The notes beneath the pieces are model-generated. The model had not been told where the DNA came from and searched no databases. It saw only the letters and a list, made by a program, of their open reading frames with translations. From assembly GCA_029267795.1 (NCBI GenBank), contig JAJUHR010000060.1, positions 1 to 8,694 on the forward strand: 8,694 nucleotides of DNA. Reading direction: 5' to 3'. How positions within the stretch are numbered: position 1 is the first letter of the stretch; each line of letters begins with the position of its first letter. This DNA is from Planctomycetota bacterium. Lineage in GTDB: Bacteria; Planctomycetota; Phycisphaerae; Phycisphaerales; Phycisphaeraceae. Of the stretch, positions 1 through 5,072 are shown in pieces. A program made the position numbers and the translations under genes.

Positions 1-1350
1 ACCGCTGGCGCACAGCTTGGTGATGTCACCCTTGCAGTCGAGATGATCGAACGCCGGCTGGGTGGCGGTGCAGAACACCACGGTCGAGCCGTATCGCGGA
101 TCGGTCAGGCGCGACAGCGTCGCCAGGGTCGGGACCGCCAGGGTCCGCGGCAGCGTCTGCACCTCGTCGAACAGGATCACGCTCCGCGCCAGGCGGTGGA
201 GCTTGCGGCACGGCCCGGGCCGGTTCGCGAAAAGCGATTCGAGGCACTGCACGCTGGTGGTGAGGATCAGCGGCGCGTCCCAATTCTCTGCCAGCAGGTG
301 CACGTGGCGGGTCGCTTCGTCCTCGTTGTCCCGCACCGGCGTGGTGCCCCCGGCGCCACCTCCGCTCCCGCCACTTGCCCCGCCCGGCCTGGCCAGGCTG
401 TGGTCCTCGATCACGAAATCCGGGCCGAACACGGGCTCGAACAGCTCGCGGTAGATCCGCGCTGTTTGTTCGATGATCGATAGATACGGGATCACGACCA
501 CGATCCGGCGAAGGTCGTGCGCCGCCGCGTGCCGCAGGGCGAACGCCAGCATCGCCAACGTCTTGCCCGCGCCCGTCGGGGCTGAGAGGGTGTACACGCC
601 TTTCGGCCATTCCCCGCCAGCCAGGCACGCCCGTAGCAGGTCGTCACGCAACCGGTTGATGTGCGGGGCGTCCGTCGACCGGGCGCGGATACCCTCGCAA
701 TGGCGCTGCAGGGCTTCCAAAGCCTTAGCTGCGGTTTCCTGATCCAGATACTGCCCGGACTTCCTCGGCCGATACGGCTCGCTGCTATCCCCCGCGAAGT
801 GGGCCTCCGTCCAATAGAAATCCGCGTCCACCAGCGCGGAAAAGAGCATCCGCACGTCGAGCATGCTCGCGGCCTTGGGGCTCTTTGTGTCGAAAGCCCA
901 TCGCCGGGGCTCCGGCGGCAGGGCCAGCCCATCGTCCCTAAACCGCTTGAGGAGTTTTTCCCAGTTGGGCTCGGTGAGGGTCAGGCGATCCGGCTCGTGT
1001 CGCAGCAGACGGCCTAATTTGATCCCGAGTTCTCTACAGGTCCCTTGCTCCAGGCCCTGGTGGTGCCCCAGGATGGCCAGCGCTGCGCCCGCGGCGCTCC
1101 AGCCGTACTTCCTCAGCGCGACGAACGCCCCGATGGACCAGTGATCCAGCCCTTTGGCTTTGCCTTGGAGCCGATCGAGGAACCGCTCGCTGTACTTGCC
1201 CAGGTCGTGCAGCAACCCGGCCAGGCGAGCCTCGTCCGCGGCGTCGAACGCGCTCGCATATGCCGCCGCCCCCTCCGCCACACGTTCGAGGTGATCGCGC
1301 AACGCTTCTTCTCGCCCGCCTCGGTTGCCGCTGTGTGCGAGAAAGGTCAA
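1..1350 (-). CDS. cas3: Cas3 nuclease-helicase, type I CRISPR (probably I-C), 3' end cut by window edge
   Basis: The reading frame runs without interruption from a TTG at 1350 to the window edge, giving 450 residues of a protein that normally has about 700-900. It starts MTFLAHS and carries an N-terminal HD nuclease: H6, the HD pair at 48-49 (LLHDLGKYS), H70, GHH at 95-97 and the ALVDAD segment at 172-177. The SF2 helicase follows: Walker A APTGAGKT at 257-264, IPYLSIIEQT at 287-296, ENWDAPLILTTSVQ at 355-368, the DEVQ box at 395-398 and TATQPAF at 428-434. Cas3 is recruited by Cascade to nick, unwind and degrade target DNA. The N-terminal HD, the ENWDAP...SLFANR block and the DEVQTLP wording resemble subtype I-C; that subtype call is inference. 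A Gly-rich stretch at 323-335 lies in a normally variable loop. Being divergent from everything to its right, it is probably the first gene of a leftward cas operon. Confidence 0.94.
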   Translation of the reverse strand, partial: MTFLAHSGNRGGREEALRDHLERVAEGAAAYASAFDAADEARLAGLLHDLGKYSERFLDRLQGKAKGLDHWSIGAFVALRKYGWSAAGAALAILGHHQGLEQGTCRELGIKLGRLLRHEPDRLTLTEPNWEKLLKRFRDDGLALPPEPRRWAFDTKSPKAASMLDVRMLFSALVDADFYWTEAHFAGDSSEPYRPRKSGQYLDQETAAKALEALQRHCEGIRARSTDAPHINRLRDDLLRACLAGGEWPKGVYTLSAPTGAGKTLAMLAFALRHAAAHDLRRIVVVIPYLSIIEQTARIYRELFEPVFGPDFVIEDHSLARPGGASGGSGGGAGGTTPVRDNEDEATRHVHLLAENWDAPLILTTSVQCLESLFANRPGPCRKLHRLARSVILFDEVQTLPRTLAVPTLATLSRLTDPRYGSTVVFCTATQPAFDHLDCKGDITKLCASG

Positions 1351-1359
1351 CCCACACGG

Positions 1360-1365
1360 TCCCTT
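1360..1365 (-). promoter_or_regulatory. Ribosome binding site deciding the cas3 TTG start
   Basis: Read on the minus strand this is AAGGGA, nine bases before the TTG at 1350-1348. No ATG or GTG exists in the cas3 frame between the upstream in-frame TAA (1410-1408) and this TTG, and the resulting N-terminus MTFLAHS has the usual Cas3 spacing to the first HD histidine. Confidence 0.6.
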
Positions 1366-1589
1366 GGAATCCGCCCAGCCGACGCAAAGGAAACCGACAT
1401 TCCCAGCTTACTCCCAGCGTGCCGGCCGCGGCGGAGTATGCCGGTTGGGCCGATTTGCCGCAGGCCTAAAGACCTCACGCCGGCACCCAAAGCTGCGGTC
1501 GTGGGATCAAGACCGACGCTTGGTCTTGCGGAGACGTCGGACACATTAGGATCAATTTAACTTTTTTGTTCTCGGGCACGCAAGGTGGC

Positions 1590-1614
1590 TCGCTGCGCTC
1601 CCAGTGCGCAGTGA
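1590..1614. repeat. Inverted repeat, 9-bp stem with 7-base loop
   Basis: TCGCTGCGC (1590-1598) pairs with GCGCAGTGA (1606-1614) over a seven-base loop, with one G-T pair. No T-run follows on either strand, so it is not an intrinsic terminator. It is the strongest single hairpin in the gap upstream of cas3; function unknown. Confidence 0.5.
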
Positions 1615-1660
1615 TGAGGGACGATCACACATCTTGCACCGAATGAATCAGCGCCTCTGA

Positions 1661-1681
1661 AACGGGAGGAACAGGCCCGTT
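1661..1681. repeat. Inverted repeat AACGGG/CCCGTT
   Basis: A perfect 6-bp stem (1661-1666 with 1676-1681) with a nine-base loop. It lies only four bases before the GGGTCAC arm of the next inverted repeat, so the two could form adjacent stems in one transcript. Too short to be decisive alone. Confidence 0.35.
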
Positions 1682-1685
1682 AGGA

Positions 1686-1742
1686 GGGTCACAACGGAGC
1701 CACCGCTAGCTGAGAACCTTTCGTCCCGTCCCCTCGTGACCC
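1686..1742. repeat. Inverted repeat GGGTCAC/GTGACCC enclosing 43 bases
   Basis: A perfect 7-bp complement (1686-1692 with 1736-1742). With the neighbouring hairpins it gives a run of pairing elements over about 150 bases, which could be a structured RNA or untranslated leader. No known riboswitch core was recognised. Confidence 0.35.
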
Positions 1743-1904
1743 GGAAGCTTGGGGACGATCCCGATGGCTCACCCACCGGAGCAGAATCAGAAAATCGTAT
1801 TGGAGAATCAAGACGCCTGAATTAAAATAGGCCTCTGTGAAAGACACATTGATGGGGGAAAGCGTCTCTCAACCGTGTTCCGCTAAAACACCCACCGGCG
1901 TGGA

Positions 1905-1911
1905 AAGGAGG
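1905..1911 (+). promoter_or_regulatory. Strong Shine-Dalgarno AAGGAGG before a nine-codon frame
   Basis: This is the closest match in the window to a full anti-16S complement. It lies 12 bases upstream of the ATG at 1924, slightly long spacing but usable. It is notable because only a very short frame follows it. Confidence 0.4.
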
Positions 1912-1923
1912 AAGAAACAAAAC

Positions 1924-1953
1924 ATGTTGCGTTCGGTGTTCACGGGTTATTGA
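1924..1953 (+). CDS. Putative nine-residue leader peptide, or the stub of a decayed gene
   Basis: ATG at 1924 opens a frame encoding MLRSVFTGY that stops at TGA 1951-1953. The only support is the strong AAGGAGG at 1905-1911. The peptide has no run of one amino acid, so it does not look like an amino-acid attenuator. Past the TGA the same frame stays open for 57 more codons to TAA at 2125-2129, which would also suit a stop mutation in a small gene, although that extension resembles no family I know. The metalloprotease starts about 250 bases further on. It could equally be chance. Confidence 0.2.
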   Translation: MLRSVFTGY

Positions 1954-2007
1954 TTCCCGTCTCGAGCACAGGGGTTACGGTCGGCTCACACCGCCGAGTT
2001 CGGGGCA

Positions 2008-2027
2008 GCCCCCCTAATGAAGGGGGC
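2008..2027. repeat. Inverted repeat GCCCCC/GGGGGC
   Basis: A perfect 6-bp all-GC stem (2008-2013 with 2022-2027) around an eight-base loop. No T-run follows, so it is not a canonical terminator. It lies about 180 bases before the metalloprotease start, plausibly in its untranslated leader. Confidence 0.4.
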
Positions 2028-2065
2028 GGACGCCGGACAGAGCGCTGGTTCCGTCCTTCCCAGCA

Positions 2066-2083
2066 GGGTGCCCGGGGTGCCCG
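2066..2083. repeat. Tandem duplication of a 9-bp unit
   Basis: GGGTGCCCG occurs twice in immediate tandem (2066-2074 and 2075-2083). It probably arose by slippage in GC-rich non-coding DNA. No functional meaning is visible. Confidence 0.5.
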
Positions 2084-2140
2084 GTGCGCACCAACCAATC
2101 ATCCAAATATCGTGGCGAAGCGATCTTTAATGGCCGATGG

Positions 2141-2179
2141 CCCGGGCGGTCCGGACCGGGAAGCGATGGGGTTCGAACC
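2141..2179. promoter_or_regulatory. Cluster of palindromes just upstream of the metalloprotease RBS
   Basis: Three perfect palindromes are packed here: CCCGGG (2141-2146), CGGTCCGGACCG (2147-2158) and GGTTCGAACC (2170-2179). The centres of the second and third are 22 bases apart, about two helical turns. CCCGG (2141-2145) can also pair with CCGGG (2156-2160). It ends about ten bases before the AAGGGGG ribosome binding site, so it could be a repressor or activator site or a hairpin controlling translation. Function is inferred from placement only. Confidence 0.35.
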
Positions 2180-2204
2180 TTACGAGTAAGGGGGAAACGC
2201 TGCC

Positions 2205-4166
2205 ATGGCTCGGTATCTCCACCAGGAACACAGAGCTGCGCTGCCGACACGAAGATCACCGCTCGTCTTATTCAGTGCCTTTTCTTTGTTAATCCCCGTT
2301 CAAGCCCATGCCGCCGCGTTCTGGGGCAGGGAACCGGACGCCGCCGGCCAAATCCAATTTTTTGCCGACATCGTCAATGAGCCCGACAGCATCTGGACGT
2401 GGGACGAAAACACGATCACCTACCGGATCGACAACGCCTTCCGCGCCGCCTTTCCCGATACCCGCATCCACGACCAGATCCGCTTGGCATTCCAGCAGTG
2501 GGACACCGCCAGCACCACCGCCAACGGCTCGCAATTTTCATACTTCCGCGACAACGGCGCCCAGGCGTTCGGTGACATCCGATCGATCGCGGTTCACGAG
2601 TTGGGCCACATTATCGGCTTCGGCCACCCCAATCAGGCCGACGACGCGGTGCCTAACCGCAACTACCGCCTCATGGCGGGCACGTGGACCCCGTCCGCAG
2701 CCGTCGGCACCGAGGTGATGAACAGCTTCATCAACCCCGGACGGTACAACCACATCCTTTCCCAGGATGAACTGGATGCTTACGACTTCGCCTACGGGAC
2801 GCGTAACCTCAACTTCGTCGAGGTCGGCGCCACCGATACCACCGCGGACATCACGATCACGACCTACACCAACACCCCCAGCAACTGGGCCCAGGGACCC
2901 CCCACCGGCGAGGCCCGCGACCCCAGCGATCCGACCCAAGGCACCCGGATCATCTCCGGCGTGGTGCGGTGGAACACCAACTCCAGCGACCCGCTCGGCT
3001 TCAGGACCCTCGGCATCAACTGGGACTATCAGAACGCCTCGGGCCTGTCCGTCGCCGCCTTTGAGGTTCGCACCCGGGGCACCAACAACCCCACGCCCCT
3101 GTTCCATTACGACAACGACGGGTTCTCGAACCCATTCGACACCTACTTCAACAACCCCGTCAGCGCCGACTTTAAGGACGACTTGCTCCACCGCTGGGAG
3201 GACCCCATCGGAGGGCCCATCCCCGCCTCCGAAGTGATCCACGTCGGCCTGGAGCAGGACGTCTGGGACTGGACCGTGGTCTCCGCGCAGACGGTCTCGC
3301 CCACCAACGTCCGCACCAATGCGCCGCTGCTGAGCTTCCATGACTGGAACAACCTGATCGTCGAGGGCACCACCAGCCTGCCCGCCGGCGAAGGAATTTT
3401 CCAAGGTCCGGACGAGCGCATCATCGCCACGGGGATCCGCATCGTTGCCCCCCCAACCCTGGCGTTTGTCTCCAACCTCTGGATCGGCGCGGTCAGCGAC
3501 CTGGACCTTCAACTCGACCAGCTCAACCGCAAGGTCTTCGAAGAACTGCAAAAAGCGCAACGGGTCTTCCCGATCCGCGGCTTTGACGGCGTATTGATGG
3601 GCCAACGCGACGACAAGGGCGAAAGCACCGCCGAAGAGGAATTCTTCGAGGACTTCATCCTCGTGCTCTCCGGCGATATCGAGGACCTGCCCAAAGACAT
3701 TGTCGAGAAAAAAAACTTCCTCTTCATCGACGACATCCCGGGCGTCAAGCCGGGCGAGGAACTCCTCCTAGTCGCCCAGAGTGAATCCCAGGCGGGGATC
3801 ATCACCACCTTCGGCTTGCTCGGCGCCGGGCCGATCGTCTTCGACCCGGAAATCCTCAAGGGAGACCACAACCTCGATAAGAAGATCTCCGGCTTGGACA
3901 TCGACGGGTTCATCCAGGCCCTGCTCGACCCGGAGGGATATCAAAAGAAGACCGGCGTCGAAGCCTCCCTCGTCGGCGATCTCAACGGTGACCTGAGGCT
4001 CTCCGGCCTGGATATCTCCAAGTTTGTCAGCCTGTTGACCGGCAGGTGGCCCATGGAACCGGACCTCGTCTCGGTTGCCCCGGTTCCCGAACCGGTGAGC
4101 TTCCTCCTGTTGACGTGCCCAGCCGCGCTGCTTCTGGGCCGCCGCGCGAGACCTCGTTGTTCTTAA
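2205..4166 (+). CDS. Secreted matrixin-type zinc metalloprotease with dockerin and PEP-CTERM sorting signal
   Basis: A 653-residue exported protein, probably a surface or extracellular peptidase. Residues 1-36 form a signal peptide (RR at 16-17, hydrophobic 19-32, AHA before the cleavage site). The catalytic domain covers about 50-200 with the metzincin zinc site HELGHIIGFGH at 131-141 (ligands H131, H135, H141; catalytic E132) and a likely Met-turn at M172. Residues about 205-550 are not recognised; they may bind substrate. Residues 553-612 are a type I dockerin with two canonical calcium loops (D554, N556, D558, S562, D565 and D592, N594, D596, S600, D603), each with SGLDI. The tail has PEP at 628-630, a hydrophobic stretch and a basic end, the signal processed by exosortase. 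ATG 2205 follows AAGGGGG by about ten bases. The next gene also encodes a PEP-CTERM protein, so they may share expression or sorting. Its physiological substrate is unknown. Confidence 0.9.
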   Translation: MARYLHQEHRAALPTRRSPLVLFSAFSLLIPVQAHAAAFWGREPDAAGQIQFFADIVNEPDSIWTWDENTITYRIDNAFRAAFPDTRIHDQIRLAFQQWDTASTTANGSQFSYFRDNGAQAFGDIRSIAVHELGHIIGFGHPNQADDAVPNRNYRLMAGTWTPSAAVGTEVMNSFINPGRYNHILSQDELDAYDFAYGTRNLNFVEVGATDTTADITITTYTNTPSNWAQGPPTGEARDPSDPTQGTRIISGVVRWNTNSSDPLGFRTLGINWDYQNASGLSVAAFEVRTRGTNNPTPLFHYDNDGFSNPFDTYFNNPVSADFKDDLLHRWEDPIGGPIPASEVIHVGLEQDVWDWTVVSAQTVSPTNVRTNAPLLSFHDWNNLIVEGTTSLPAGEGIFQGPDERIIATGIRIVAPPTLAFVSNLWIGAVSDLDLQLDQLNRKVFEELQKAQRVFPIRGFDGVLMGQRDDKGESTAEEEFFEDFILVLSGDIEDLPKDIVEKKNFLFIDDIPGVKPGEELLLVAQSESQAGIITTFGLLGAGPIVFDPEILKGDHNLDKKISGLDIDGFIQALLDPEGYQKKTGVEASLVGDLNGDLRLSGLDISKFVSLLTGRWPMEPDLVSVAPVPEPVSFLLLTCPAALLLGRRARPRCS

Positions 4167-4267
4167 ACCCTCAAGCCTCGGGTTGTTGGGGTACTGCAAC
4201 GTCACAACGGAGTTAAAGCCCAAAACCTTACACACGCGCCCGTCCCAGCAAGAAAGGAATGATGGCC
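4167..4267 (+). other. Short gap between the two PEP-CTERM genes
   Basis: No terminator is visible after the metalloprotease stop, so read-through into the following PEP-CTERM gene is possible. No clear promoter was identified either. The only definite element is the AGAAAGGA ribosome binding site at 4251-4258. Confidence 0.5.
4254..4258 (+). promoter_or_regulatory. Ribosome binding site favouring the third of three clustered ATG codons
   Basis: AAGGA ends at 4258. The first ATG (4259) directly abuts it and the second (4262) is three bases away, both too close for initiation. The ATG at 4268 is nine bases away and gives a normal signal peptide, so it is the preferred start. Confidence 0.65.
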
Positions 4268-4948
4268 ATGTTTTCTTCTTACGTTGACAGGAAAGCCGTC
4301 GGGATGGCGATTGGCCTCACCCTCACAATTTCAGGCCTCGCCCACGCCCAGTCCATTTTTTTCTCAGAGGTCGGCACCGTCGGCGGCGGCGCCACGGTCG
4401 GCGATCCCCTGGTCACCCACACCACCGCTGAGACCAATGGCTCCTTGTTCATCTGGGTCACCGATGAACAGCGGGTCAACCAATCCTTTGGCCTGGACCT
4501 TTTCTCTGCCACCCCCGGCGTGGTCCAGCTCACCACCGCCACCGTCTTCAACCCGTTCGTGGACCTGGGCATTCCCGCGATTTCCGACGACCGTTGGCAG
4601 GGCGTCAGCGACCCCACCGTCTCCGCGAACTCGGTCTTGAATATGACCGGCGTCGCGGTCACCGAGGGGTTCGGCTTCAACACCGCCGTGTCCATCTATG
4701 ACCCGCTCTACGATTCCGTCGCCGGCGCTTGGCTTTTCGCCCGGGTCGATTACAGCATCTTGGGCGTGGGTTCGACCACGCTCCACCTGGCCGTCGGTGC
4801 GATCGACATCGTTGACAACGGCGTTTCCGTCGCAGGACTCTTTGACTACGGCACCGCGACCATCGAGGTCATCCCCGAACCGATGACCTTGGCGCTGCTT
4901 CTGGGCGCCGCCTCCCTCAGCCCCTTGCTTCGACGGCCCAGTCGCTAG
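4268..4948 (+). CDS. PEP-CTERM sorting-domain protein of unknown function
   Basis: A 226-residue protein counted from ATG 4268; starts at 4259 or 4262 would add two or three residues but sit too close to the ribosome binding site. Residues 1-27 form a signal peptide (hydrophobic 10-24, AHA at 25-27). The mature part, about 28-200, is rich in Val, Thr, Gly and Asp with a beta-sheet look and no cysteine; I recognise no enzyme motif. The C-terminus has PEP at 203-205, a hydrophobic segment (LALLLGAASL) and RRPSR, the standard exosortase-dependent sorting tail. It is therefore probably exported and cut or anchored at the outer surface. It lies 101 bases after the metalloprotease and ends in a terminator, which fits the last gene of a two-gene transcript. 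It could be a structural surface protein or a partner of the protease; both are inference. Confidence 0.8.
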   Translation: MFSSYVDRKAVGMAIGLTLTISGLAHAQSIFFSEVGTVGGGATVGDPLVTHTTAETNGSLFIWVTDEQRVNQSFGLDLFSATPGVVQLTTATVFNPFVDLGIPAISDDRWQGVSDPTVSANSVLNMTGVAVTEGFGFNTAVSIYDPLYDSVAGAWLFARVDYSILGVGSTTLHLAVGAIDIVDNGVSVAGLFDYGTATIEVIPEPMTLALLLGAASLSPLLRRPSR

Positions 4949-4982
4949 GCGACGACCCGATCTACAAAACTTTCCCGACACT

Positions 4983-5014
4983 AAGCCCCGCCCACCTTTG
5001 CCGGGGCTTTTTTT
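4983..5014 (+). terminator. Intrinsic terminator after the PEP-CTERM gene
   Basis: AAGCCCCG (4983-4990) pairs with CGGGGCTT (5002-5009) around an 11-base loop, and seven T residues run from 5008 to 5014. It starts 35 bases after the stop at 4948. No T-run follows on the minus strand, so it stops plus-strand transcription only and does not serve the convergent transporter gene. Confidence 0.9.
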
Positions 5015-5072
5015 GTTTCTCGACGCTCACTACGTCACGGATTCACGGAGCTCGATCCTTTCTCGGAGCCCC

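Larger units (their letters stand above)
1351..2204. other. 854-base gap between cas3 and the metalloprotease gene
   Basis: No convincing protein gene lies here. Frames that are open look like noise by composition. The gap must contain the divergent promoters of cas3 (minus) and the metalloprotease (plus), but I could not pick clear -35/-10 pairs. It holds several inverted repeats, a tandem 9-bp duplication and a nine-codon frame behind a strong ribosome binding site, all listed separately. No direct repeats with CRISPR-like length and spacing are visible, so the array belonging to cas3 is not here. The part from about 1560 to 1960 is less GC-rich than the flanking genes. Confidence 0.6.

Noticed and set aside
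26..628. Minus-strand frame of 200 codons inside the cas3 helicase region
   Set aside because: Same strand as cas3 but in another frame; Arg/Pro/Gly-rich noise, while the cas3 frame carries Walker A, DEVQ and TATQPAF.
1045..1560. Open plus-strand frame of 171 codons across the cas3 5' end
   Set aside because: It is mostly antisense to the HD nuclease domain of cas3, which has clear family motifs, and the translated sequence has no recognisable domain.
2169..2180. GGTTCGAACC resembling the T-loop of a tRNA
   Set aside because: No acceptor, D or anticodon arms pair around it on either strand; it is simply a palindrome.
1950..2189. 79-codon plus-strand frame starting with TTG just before the metalloprotease
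   Set aside because: The peptide is Arg/Gly-rich with no family resemblance, has no ribosome binding site at a normal distance, and runs across the palindrome cluster and almost into the next gene's RBS.
1351..2204. Possible CRISPR array next to cas3
   Set aside because: No repeat of about 30 bases recurs at regular spacing anywhere in this gap or elsewhere in the window.
2538..3605. Open frame of 355 codons on the minus strand inside the metalloprotease gene
   Set aside because: It is fully antisense to a gene with clear catalytic, dockerin and sorting motifs. Long antisense frames are expected in DNA whose codons mostly end in G or C, and the peptide has no recognisable motif.
1688..4212. 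GTCACAACGGAG present at both 1688-1699 and 4201-4212
   Set aside because: A few 12-base matches are expected by chance in a window this size, and the flanking bases do not agree.
5035..5049. Direct repeat TCACGGA twice, 5035-5041 and 5043-5049
   Set aside because: Seven bases in a short convergent gap, with no insertion sequence or duplicated target context, so probably chance.
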